Under the pieces are notes generated by a model. That model did no database searches. It was not told the DNA's origin and saw only the letters and a program-made list of their open reading frames with translations. 64,000 nucleotides of DNA, from NCBI GenBank assembly GCA_003170275.1, contig PNAM01000096.1, forward strand, positions 42,131 to 106,130, written 5' to 3'. Origin of the DNA: Myxococcales bacterium. Its GTDB lineage: Bacteria; Myxococcota_A; Polyangia; Palsa-1104. The position numbers were made by a program, and so were the translations under genes. Of the stretch, positions 16,408 to 26,731 are shown one piece after another (within the stretch, counting starts at the first letter, position 1; the number at the start of each line of letters is the position of its first letter).

Positions 16408-17337
16408 GTGCGCGCGTTCGACAAGATCGTGGTGGTCACGCGCAAGACGCGGCTCGAGGAGCTGATCGAGCGCTTCAACACGCGCGGCCAGGCCAAGTTC
16501 TACCTCACCCACGCCGGCGGAGACTTCGCCGAGTACGAACAGGAGGACGACACCTACCGGCGCGCGCTCGATCAGGTGGTCTCGTCGCTGGAGCTGGGGC
16601 CCAAGGTGCAGCTCGTCGATCGCGGGTTCGTGCCCACGTTTCTCTTCGCGCCCGAAGATCTGGTGGTCACGCTCGGCCAGGACGGCCTGGTCGCCAACAC
16701 CGCCAAGTACGTGGGTGCCCAGCCGATCGTCGCGGTCAACCCCGATCCGGCGCGCTTCGACGGCGTGCTGTTGCCGTTCGGCGCCGCGCAGGCGCGCGTG
16801 GCGGTGCAGCGCGTGCTGGCGGCGAGCGCGCAGGTGCGCGAGGTGACGCTCGCCGAGGCGACGCTCTCCGACGGGCAGCGCCTCTTGGCGTTCAACGAGC
16901 TGTTCCTCGGCGCGCACTCGCACGTGTCGTCGCGCTATCGCATCGAGGTGGCGGGGTGCGCCGAGCCGCAGTCGTCGAGCGGCGTGATCGTCTCGACCGG
17001 CGCGGGCTCGACCGGCTGGGTGTCGTCGGTGTTCAACATGGCGCGCGGCGTGACCGCGATGATGGGCGGCGAGACTCCGCCGAAGGAGCCGCGCCTGCCG
17101 TGGGAGGACGAGCGCCTCTGGTACGTGGTGCGCGAGCCGTTCGTCAGCCGCCACTCGCAGGCTTCGATCGTCGCGGGCCTGCTCGAAGCCGGCCACGAGC
17201 TGACGCTCGAATCGTCGATGCCTTCGGGTGGGGTGATCTTCTCCGACGGCGTGGAGGTGGACTTCCTGCAGTTCAACTCCGGCGCCACCGCGCACGTGCG
17301 CGCCGCCCGGCACAAGGCGCGGCTTGTCGTAGGGTAA
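16408..17337 (+). CDS. NAD(+)/NADH kinase-like protein
   Basis: 309 residues from GTG 16408, one base after the SPFH stop. The NAD-kinase core motifs are recognisable. The GGDG motif appears as Gly90-Gln-Asp-Gly93, keeping the catalytic Asp92 but with Gln at the second position. Asn163-Glu164 matches the conserved NE. 'STGAGSTGW' (196-204) matches the STPTGST-type substrate loop. The protein is therefore probably a phosphotransferase of the NAD-kinase/diacylglycerol-kinase superfamily, but whether it makes NADP is uncertain. The tight linkage to an SPFH protein is unusual for a housekeeping NAD kinase. Confidence 0.75.
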   Translation: MRAFDKIVVVTRKTRLEELIERFNTRGQAKFYLTHAGGDFAEYEQEDDTYRRALDQVVSSLELGPKVQLVDRGFVPTFLFAPEDLVVTLGQDGLVANTAKYVGAQPIVAVNPDPARFDGVLLPFGAAQARVAVQRVLAASAQVREVTLAEATLSDGQRLLAFNELFLGAHSHVSSRYRIEVAGCAEPQSSSGVIVSTGAGSTGWVSSVFNMARGVTAMMGGETPPKEPRLPWEDERLWYVVREPFVSRHSQASIVAGLLEAGHELTLESSMPSGGVIFSDGVEVDFLQFNSGATAHVRAARHKARLVVG

Positions 17338-17373
17338 CGAGCCGCATCGTTGTAATATCCGCGCGGGGGTGCC

Positions 17374-18867
17374 ATGCGCACGACACAGATGATCGCGTTC
17401 GCGCTGCTGCTGTCGGGCGGATCGGCGCACGCGTTCTGCGGGTTCTTCGTCGCCGGCTCGGACGCCAAGCTGACCAACAACGCCTCGCAGGTGGTGCTGG
17501 TGCGCGACGGCGATCACACCACCATGACCATGGCCAACACCTACAAGGGCCCGCCCGAGAACTTCGCGATGGTGGTGCCGGTGCCGTCGGTGCTTCACAA
17601 AAAGGACGTGCACGTGTTGCCGCACGACGTGTTCGATCACATCGATGCGCTCTCGGCGCCGCGGCTGGTCGAGTACTGGGAGCAGGATCCGTGCGTGCCG
17701 TCCGGCGGAGGGATTGGCGCGCTGGGTGCGCTCAGGGGCGGCTGCGCCAACTGCGGCGCGGGCGGCGGGGGTGCTGCACCGCAGCGACACGGCGTGACCA
17801 TCGAGGCCAAGTTCGCCGTAGGTGAGTACGAGGTGCTGATCCTCTCGGCGAAAGAGTCGAGCGGGCTCGAGGACTGGCTCAAGGAGAACCACTACAAGAT
17901 CCCCGACGGCGCAGCCGAGGCGCTCGCGCCGTACGTGCGCGACATGTCCAAGTTCTTCGTCGCCAAGGTGGACATCCAGAAGGTCAAGCGCGACGCGCAG
18001 GGGCTCGTGCAGCTCTCGCCATTGCGCTTCTCCTACCAGGCTGCGCAGCTCAAGCTGCCGGTGCGGCTCGGGCTGCTCAACGCCGACGGGCAGCAGGATC
18101 TGATCGTCTACATCCTGCACGCGAGCGCGCGCTTCAAGGCGGCCAACTATCCGAACGTGTTCATCCCGACTAACCTCGAGGTCTCCGACGACGTGCGCGC
18201 GTCGTTCCCCGAGTTCTACGCCGAGCTGTTCGACGTGACCCTGTCCAAGCATCAGGGCAAGGCGGTGGTGACCGAGTACGCGTGGGAGACCAGCTCGTGC
18301 GATCCGTGCCCGACGCCGCCGTTGAGCGCGCAGGACATGGCCGCGTTCGGTGTGCACGTGAACGCCTACACCATGGGCGGCAACCTCGGGGGCATGGGAG
18401 GCGGCGGGATCGGCCTCGGCAACGTGCGCGGCGCGGGTATCGGCATCGGCGGCAGCTCGGCGAGCTACGATCCGTACGTGCTGACGCGCATGCACACGCG
18501 CTACGACAAGAGCGCGCTGTCGGAGGACATCGTGTTCAAGGAGGCGGGCACGGCCGAGGGCGGGCGCTCGGCCGGCTGGGGCGACACCGGCGTCGGCGCC
18601 AAGCAGGTGACCACCAACAGCGGCGCGAACGCCTTTCAAGCGCGCTACGTGATCAAGCACTATTGGGACAAGCCGCTGAAGTGCAAGCACCCCACGTACG
18701 GAACCTTCGCCGGGCCGCCCGACGGCAAGGAACCGAAGCCGCACGCTGCGCGCGGGCTCGCGCACGCCAAGCGCGGGGTGGTTGCGCTGCCGACGGTGGT
18801 GCGCTCGCCGTTTCCCGAGCTCGGCCTGCTCGGCTGGCCCAATCCACACAAGAAGGCGCCGCAATGA
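17374..18867 (+). CDS. Secreted DUF2330-type protein
   Basis: 497 residues with a clear signal peptide cleaved near ..GSAHA-FCGFF. The mature start 'FCGFFVAGSDAKLTNNASQV' and the following 'MTMANTYKGPPENFAMVVPVP' are characteristic of the DUF2330 family, whose function is not known. Several cysteines and a Gly-rich low-complexity stretch (~325-360) lie in the second half. A TAATAT (17353-17358) and a GGGGGTG ribosome site precede the ATG. The stop overlaps the next ATG (ATGA), implying coupled translation with the oxidoreductase. Confidence 0.8.
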   Translation: MRTTQMIAFALLLSGGSAHAFCGFFVAGSDAKLTNNASQVVLVRDGDHTTMTMANTYKGPPENFAMVVPVPSVLHKKDVHVLPHDVFDHIDALSAPRLVEYWEQDPCVPSGGGIGALGALRGGCANCGAGGGGAAPQRHGVTIEAKFAVGEYEVLILSAKESSGLEDWLKENHYKIPDGAAEALAPYVRDMSKFFVAKVDIQKVKRDAQGLVQLSPLRFSYQAAQLKLPVRLGLLNADGQQDLIVYILHASARFKAANYPNVFIPTNLEVSDDVRASFPEFYAELFDVTLSKHQGKAVVTEYAWETSSCDPCPTPPLSAQDMAAFGVHVNAYTMGGNLGGMGGGGIGLGNVRGAGIGIGGSSASYDPYVLTRMHTRYDKSALSEDIVFKEAGTAEGGRSAGWGDTGVGAKQVTTNSGANAFQARYVIKHYWDKPLKCKHPTYGTFAGPPDGKEPKPHAARGLAHAKRGVVALPTVVRSPFPELGLLGWPNPHKKAPQ

Positions 18868-19824
18868 TCCGCTTTGCGATCGTCGGGCCGGGTGGGATCG
18901 CCGAGTCGATGCTCGCGCCGGCGCTCGCCGAGGTGCCGGGGGCGCAGCTGTGGAGCGTGCACAGCCGCAGCCTGGAGCGGGCGCGCACGTTCGCGTCGCG
19001 GTTCGGAGCGGCGGCGCCGCGGCCCGCGTTCGACGATCTGGCCGCGCTGTGCGCCGACCCTGCGCTCGATGCGGTGATCCTGGCCACGCCCGACGGGCTG
19101 CACGCCGAGCAGACGGTGATGGCCGCGCGCGCCGGCAAGCACGTGCTGTGCGAGAAACCGATGGCCACCGATCTCGACGGCGCGCGCGCGATGGTCGACG
19201 CGTGCAAGAAGGCCGACGTGCGGCTGGGCGTCGCCTATCACCTGCGCTGGCACGCGGGACATCGCGCGCTGGCCGAGCGGGTGCACGCGGGCGCGCTGGG
19301 CGAGGCGCGCCACCTGCGCGTGCAGTGGACCTATCAGGCGCGCTCCGCCGAGAACTGGCGCGCGCACGGAGACGTCGGCCGCTGGTGGAGCCTGGCCGGG
19401 GTCGGCACGCACTGCCTCGATCTGGCGCGCTGGCTGTGGAAGCCGCTGGCCGGCGAGGTGGTGGAGGTGCGCAGCCTGGTGACGCGGCCGGTGTGGCGCG
19501 GGCCGAACGACGAGACCGCGCTGGTGATGCTGCGTTTTGCGTCGGGCGCGACGGCGGAGTTGGTGACCTCGGTGCTGTTCGAGTCCGAGCCGCGCGTCGA
19601 GCTGTTTGGATCGCAGGCGAGCGCGATCTGCGAGGGCACGCTCGGCCCGCACGGCAAGGGCCGCATCACGCTCGGCGGCAAGCCGTTCGAGTTTCTGCCG
19701 GTGAATCCCTACGTCGGCGAGCTCAGCGACTTCGTCGACGCGATCCACCAGCATCGCGATCCGGAGGTCGACGGCCGCGAAGGCCTGCGCAACGTCGCCA
19801 TCCTCCTCGAAGCGGCGCCGCGCG

Positions 19825-19832
<8 letters not shown>
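18864..19832 (+). CDS. Gfo/Idh/MocA family oxidoreductase
   Basis: 322 residues from ATG 18864 in an ATGA overlap. An N-terminal Rossmann fold for NAD(P) ('IRFAIVGPGGIAESMLAPAL') is followed by the family motif Glu97-Lys-Pro99 ('CEKPM') and the C-terminal alpha/beta substrate domain. Members oxidise or reduce sugars and related polyols; the substrate here cannot be named. The 3' end overlaps the convergent kinase gene by eight bases. Confidence 0.85.
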
Positions 19833-22587
<2,755 letters not shown>

Positions 22588-22604
22588 TCGATCTCGGACT
22601 CCGC

Positions 22605-22621
22605 ATCATTATATATATGAT
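22605..22621. promoter_or_regulatory. AT-rich divergent promoter between kinase and hydrolase
   Basis: A 17-bp AT-rich near-palindrome (arms ATCAT/ATGAT) sits in the 40-bp gap. On the plus strand it supplies TATGAT (22616-22621) exactly 6 nt before the hydrolase ATG. On the minus strand it supplies TATAAT (22613-22608), 20 nt before the kinase ATG. One short site can therefore drive both genes, the hydrolase probably as a leaderless message. Confidence 0.6.
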
Positions 22622-22627
22622 CGCGAC

Positions 22628-23506
22628 ATGACTGCGCCGACCTCCCGCTTCGTGCAACTGGCCACCGGCTTGCGCTACCACTTGCTCGAGTGGGGCGCCG
22701 GCGATCCTGCGCTCGACCACACGGTGATCCTGGTGCACGGTTTCCTCGATCTGGCGTGGGGTTGGGAGGCGGTGGTCGACGCGGGGCTGGCCGGTCGCTT
22801 CCACGTGGTCGCGCCCGACATGCGCGGCCACGGCGACAGCGCGTGGGTGGGCGCGGGCGGCTACTACCACTTCGTCGATTACCTGGCCGATCTGCACGAG
22901 CTCGTCGGTCAGGTGGCGCGACGGCGCGTCTCGCTGGTCGGTCACTCGATGGGCGGCAGCATCGCCGGCTACTACACCGGTAGCTACCCGGAGCGCATCC
23001 ACAAGCTGGCGCTCCTCGAAGGCATGGGGCCGCCCGAGACCTCGGACACCGGGCCGGAGCGGGTCTCGTCGTGGCTGGGCGCGTGGAAGAAGGTGCGCGA
23101 TCGGCCGCAGCGCACCTACGCCACCGTCGGAGAAGCGGCGGCGCGGCTGCGCGAGCACGATGCGCTGCTCGGCGTCGAGCTGTCCGAGCGGCTCGCCGAG
23201 CACGGCACCACGCCTGCCGGCGACGGGCGGCTGCGCTTCAAGCACGATCCGCTGCACGCCACCGTCGGGCCGTACGGGTTTCGCGTCGAGGTTGCGTTGC
23301 GCTTCTGGCAGCGCATCACCTGTCCGGTGCTGCTGGTCGAGGGCGCGCAGTCGCTGTTCCGGCTGGCACCCGACGACGCCGAGCGCCGGCGCAACGCGCT
23401 CCAGCGGGTCACCCGGACCCAGATTGCCGGCGCTGGTCACATGATGCAGCGACACCAGCCGCAGGCGGTCGCCGAGGCGCTGGCCAGCTTCCTCGACGCC
23501 CCTTGA
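22628..23506 (+). CDS. Alpha/beta hydrolase
   Basis: 292 residues from ATG 22628; longer in-frame starts would run through the promoter. The fold is complete: oxyanion 'LVHGFLD', nucleophile elbow Gly-His-Ser107-Met-Gly, and catalytic His271 in 'GAGHMM'. An acid residue lies near 'PVLLVEGAQ', although the usual Asp at that strand is not obvious. It is probably an esterase or epoxide-hydrolase-like enzyme; the substrate cannot be predicted. There is no Shine-Dalgarno; TATGAT ends 6 nt before the ATG. Confidence 0.85.
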   Translation: MTAPTSRFVQLATGLRYHLLEWGAGDPALDHTVILVHGFLDLAWGWEAVVDAGLAGRFHVVAPDMRGHGDSAWVGAGGYYHFVDYLADLHELVGQVARRRVSLVGHSMGGSIAGYYTGSYPERIHKLALLEGMGPPETSDTGPERVSSWLGAWKKVRDRPQRTYATVGEAAARLREHDALLGVELSERLAEHGTTPAGDGRLRFKHDPLHATVGPYGFRVEVALRFWQRITCPVLLVEGAQSLFRLAPDDAERRRNALQRVTRTQIAGAGHMMQRHQPQAVAEALASFLDAP

Positions 23507-23530
23507 CGCCCGCCCGGCGAAGCCTATGAT
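23503..23530 (+). promoter_or_regulatory. Promoter of lamin-tail lipoprotein gene
   Basis: TTGACG (23503-23508) and TATGAT (23525-23530) are separated by 16 bp. GGAGG lies about ten bases before the ATG at 23557. This is a conventional leadered promoter, in contrast to the leaderless sites elsewhere. The -35 overlaps the stop codon of the upstream hydrolase. Confidence 0.6.
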
Positions 23531-23556
23531 GCGCGGCTTCAACGGAGGCGCAGCAA

Positions 23557-24747
23557 ATGAAGTTTCTCGGTCTCGTTTTTGCGGTCGCGCTCGCCGGCGG
23601 CTGCGCGGATAGCCAACAGCCCGACTTCGATCTCGGCGGGCGGCGAGACCTGTCGATCAGCGGCGGCGACGATCTGTCGGTCAGCGGGGACGACCTGGCG
23701 ACCGGCGCCGATCTGGCGAGCTCCGGAGACGGCGCAATGGTCGGCTGCACCAAGGTGACCAGTTGGCCGGGCCTGACCCCGTTCGCCGGCTACGACAGCA
23801 CCGTGCCGGTCACGTTCGTCGATTCGTTCAAGGTCTCGTCGTTCCCCAGCGACGTGCTCGAGGTGGGCGACTACCACGCCGGCGCGGTCTATCCGAAGAT
23901 GGTCACGTTCAGCGCGACCGACACGTTCGGCACCTGCGACGTGTGCGCGCAGGTGTTCGCCAACTGCGACAACACCGGCGCGTGCGATGCGAACTTCTAC
24001 TTCGCGCAGGCCGGCAGCGTCACGGTGACCCGGGCCGACAGCAACGAGACCATCGGCCGCATGACGGTCACCGGCAGCAACCTCAAGCTGGTCGAGTGGA
24101 GCTACGACGGCATGGGCGTCGATCAGCCGGTCGCCGGCGGCAAGTGCTACCAGATCGACAGCCTCAACCTCAACGTGCCCTGGGACAACACCACCGACGG
24201 TGGCGCGGCTCCGGGCGCGGACATGAAGCTGGCCTGCACGCCGGTGGTCAACGAGCTGCAGACGGCGGGGACCGCGGCGATGATCGACGGCGGCACGACC
24301 GCGTCGTACGAGTTCGTCGAGATCTACAACCCGTGTCCCACGACGGTCGACCTCACCGGCTGGAAGCTGGTCTATCGATCGGCGGCCAACAACAAGGGCG
24401 CCCCCACCGACACCGCGGCGTTCAGCTTCGGCACCATGAGCATTCCGGCCGCCGGCTATCTGCTGATCGCCGGCTCGAGCTATCTCGGAACGCGCGACGG
24501 AACGCTCACCACCGGGCTGGCCGCGCTCGGCGGCGCGGTCGGCCTGCGCGACTCGGTCGGTACCCTGGTCGACTCGGTCTCGTACAACACGCTCAGCGTC
24601 GCCAACAACTTTACCGAAGGCGCCCCGGCGGCCAATCCGCCCGCGGGCAGCTCGCTCGAGCGCTTCCCCAACGGCGCCGACAGCAACCACAACAACCTCG
24701 ACTTCAAGACCACCACCACCGCTACGCCTCGCGCCGCCAACCTGTAA
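23557..24747 (+). CDS. Lipoprotein with lamin-tail (LTD) domain
   Basis: 396 residues. The signal MKFLGLVFAVALAGGC gives Cys16. It is followed by an Asp/Ser/Gly-rich linker with repeated 'DDLS' or 'ADLA' units (~25-60), a pattern common at the start of myxobacterial surface lipoproteins. The middle domain (~65-225) has four to six cysteines. Residues ~228-396 ('LACTPVVNELQT', 'YEFVEIYNPC', 'TGWKLVYRS', 'IPAAGYLLIAG', ending '..ATPRAANL') match the lamin-tail domain used by bacteria in extracellular proteins. Probably surface-exposed. Confidence 0.85.
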   Translation: MKFLGLVFAVALAGGCADSQQPDFDLGGRRDLSISGGDDLSVSGDDLATGADLASSGDGAMVGCTKVTSWPGLTPFAGYDSTVPVTFVDSFKVSSFPSDVLEVGDYHAGAVYPKMVTFSATDTFGTCDVCAQVFANCDNTGACDANFYFAQAGSVTVTRADSNETIGRMTVTGSNLKLVEWSYDGMGVDQPVAGGKCYQIDSLNLNVPWDNTTDGGAAPGADMKLACTPVVNELQTAGTAAMIDGGTTASYEFVEIYNPCPTTVDLTGWKLVYRSAANNKGAPTDTAAFSFGTMSIPAAGYLLIAGSSYLGTRDGTLTTGLAALGGAVGLRDSVGTLVDSVSYNTLSVANNFTEGAPAANPPAGSSLERFPNGADSNHNNLDFKTTTTATPRAANL

Positions 24748-24766
24748 TCGGTAGGATGTGACCACC

Positions 24767-26062
24767 ATGGCGACGCCGTTGGTGGTGGCAATCGAGATGG
24801 GCTACGGCCACCTGCGGGCGGCCGAGCCGCTGGCGCGTTTGCTCGGGACGCAGGTGCTGCACGCCGATCGGCCGCCGCTCGCCGACGCCGACGAGCAGCG
24901 ACTGTGGGGCGAGGCGCGCCGCTTCTACGAGCTCGGCTCGCGGCTGTCGCAGGTGCCGATCGTCGGCGCGCCGCTGCGTCAGGCGCTCGACGCGCTCACC
25001 TATATCCCGCACCTGCACCCGTATCGCGATCTGTCGGGGCCGACCGCCAGCGCGCGCGCGGTGGAGCGGTTCGCCAAGCGGGGGCTCGGGCACGGGCTGG
25101 CGGATCGCCTGCGCGCGTCCGGCGAAGCGCTGCTGACCACCTTCTTCACGCCGGCGGTGATCGCCGATCGGCACGGCTGCGACCACGTCTACTGCGTGGT
25201 CACCGACGCGGACATCAACCGCGTGTGGGCGCCGTTCGATGCGCGCGCCAGTCGCGTGCGTTACTTCGCGCCGAGCGTGCGCGCCGAGCGGCGGCTGCGC
25301 TCGTACGGCGTGCCCGAGGCGCACATCCGCTACACCGGCTTCCCGCTGCCGCACGAGCTGCTCGGCGGGCCGGGGCTGCCCGTGCTCAAGCGCAACCTGG
25401 CCGGGCGGCTGGTGCGGCTCGATCCGTCGAAGGTGTTCCGCGGACACTATCGCGACGAGCTGGGCCATTTCCTCGGGGCCCTGCCGGCCGGCGAAGAGGG
25501 ACGCCCGCCGCTGGTCACCTTCGCGATCGGCGGCGCCGGCGCGCAGGTCGGGCTGGTGCGCCAGTTCCTGCCCGGCTTTCGCCCGCTGTTGGCCGGCGGC
25601 AAGATCCGGCTGGCGCTGGTGGCGGGCGTGCGCCCCGAGGTGAACGCCGCGCTCTCGCAAGCGGTCGCCGAGGCGGGGCTGACTTCGTGTCTCGGAGATA
25701 CCATCGAGATCCTGCACGTGGGCGACATGCCCGGCTACTTCGAGCGCTTCAACGCGCTGCTCGCGCGCACCGACATCTTGTGGACCAAGCCGAGCGAGCT
25801 GACCTTCTTCGGCGCGCTCGGCCTGCCGCTGGTGCTGGCCACGCCGATGGGCGTGCACGAGCGCTACAACCGTCGCTGGGCGCGCGAAGCCGGCGCGGGC
25901 CTCAAGCAGCGCGACGCGCGCCACGCCGCCGAGTGGCTCCTCGACTGGCTCGCCGACGGCACACTCGCCGGCGCCGCCTGGAACGGCTTCATGCGCCTCC
26001 CCAAGTTCGGCCTGTACCAGATCCTGGAAACGTTCGGCGTGCAGGTCCCCGACGAAACGTGA
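24767..26062 (+). CDS. GT-B glycosyltransferase-like protein
   Basis: 431 residues from ATG 24767 (a GTG at 24758 is an alternative). It begins 'TPLVVAIEMGYGHLRAAEPL', the Gly/His-rich nucleotide-sugar-type loop of GT-B enzymes. Later it has 'LVTFAIGGAGAQVGL' (~247-261) and 'TDILWTKPSELTFFGALGLP', resembling the C-terminal donor-binding half of GT28/MurG-like proteins. Substrate unknown. No membrane segment is seen; it is probably peripheral at the cytoplasmic face. Its stop is directly abutted by the convergent gene at 26063. Confidence 0.65.
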   Translation: MATPLVVAIEMGYGHLRAAEPLARLLGTQVLHADRPPLADADEQRLWGEARRFYELGSRLSQVPIVGAPLRQALDALTYIPHLHPYRDLSGPTASARAVERFAKRGLGHGLADRLRASGEALLTTFFTPAVIADRHGCDHVYCVVTDADINRVWAPFDARASRVRYFAPSVRAERRLRSYGVPEAHIRYTGFPLPHELLGGPGLPVLKRNLAGRLVRLDPSKVFRGHYRDELGHFLGALPAGEEGRPPLVTFAIGGAGAQVGLVRQFLPGFRPLLAGGKIRLALVAGVRPEVNAALSQAVAEAGLTSCLGDTIEILHVGDMPGYFERFNALLARTDILWTKPSELTFFGALGLPLVLATPMGVHERYNRRWAREAGAGLKQRDARHAAEWLLDWLADGTLAGAAWNGFMRLPKFGLYQILETFGVQVPDET

Positions 26063-26731
26063 TCAATCCGCCGCGATCGCGTTGAGGTCGTGGTTCTCGA
26101 GGACGGGTTTGTCGGCGCCGTGCTTGGCGACGTGGAGCATCGCGCGGCCGACTTTTTCCGAGGTGGTCACGAACTTGGGCGCGAGCGCCTTCCAGACGGG
26201 AAAGAGCGGGCCGGTCACGGTGTAGAGGGCCCGGTACAGCCTGGTCTTCGACTTGATGCCGTGCATCGGCTGGATGAACGCGGGGCGGAACATGTACTTG
26301 GCCTTGAACGGCAACGCGAGCAGCGCGTTCTCGGTCTTGCCCTTCACGCGCGCCCACATCGAGCGGCCCTTCTCGGTGCTGTCGGTGCCCGAGCCCGAGA
26401 CGTAGATGAAGGTCATGCCGGGGTTGAGCTTCACCAGCAGTTGCGCGGCGGCGAGCGTGAGGTCGTAGGTCACGCGCTGATACTCCGCCTCCTTCATGCC
26501 CGCCGAGGAGACGCCGAGACAGAAGAAGCACGCGTCGTAACCCGTGAGCTGATCGGCGATGGCGGAGAGATCATAGAAATCTTCGTGCAGGAGCTCGCGC
26601 AGCTTCTCGTGCGTCTGGCCGGTGGCGCTGCGCACGACCGTCAGCACGCGCGCGATCTCGGGATCGAGCAGGCACTCGCGCAAGACGCCTTGCCCGACCA
26701 TCCCCGTCGCGCCGAACAAGAGGACCCTCAC
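26063..26731 (-). CDS. NAD(P)-binding atypical SDR protein
   Basis: 222 residues from GTG 26731, in a GTGA overlap with the preceding stop. It starts 'VRVLLFGATGMVGQGVLREC', a Rossmann GxxGxxG nucleotide site, and contains 'FCLGVSSAGM' and 'FIYVSGSGTD', placing it with atypical short-chain dehydrogenases of the TIP30/NmrA-like type. A catalytic Tyr-x3-Lys is not evident, so a sensor or isomerase role is possible. It is the last gene of the minus-strand cluster 33218-26063. Confidence 0.8.
   Translation of the reverse strand: MRVLLFGATGMVGQGVLRECLLDPEIARVLTVVRSATGQTHEKLRELLHEDFYDLSAIADQLTGYDACFFCLGVSSAGMKEAEYQRVTYDLTLAAAQLLVKLNPGMTFIYVSGSGTDSTEKGRSMWARVKGKTENALLALPFKAKYMFRPAFIQPMHGIKSKTRLYRALYTVTGPLFPVWKALAPKFVTTSEKVGRAMLHVAKHGADKPVLENHDLNAIAAD

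Noticed and set aside
16285..18864. An 859-codon minus-strand open frame
   Set aside because: It is antisense to three well-supported plus-strand genes (SPFH end, NAD-kinase-like, DUF2330) and has no recognisable domain.
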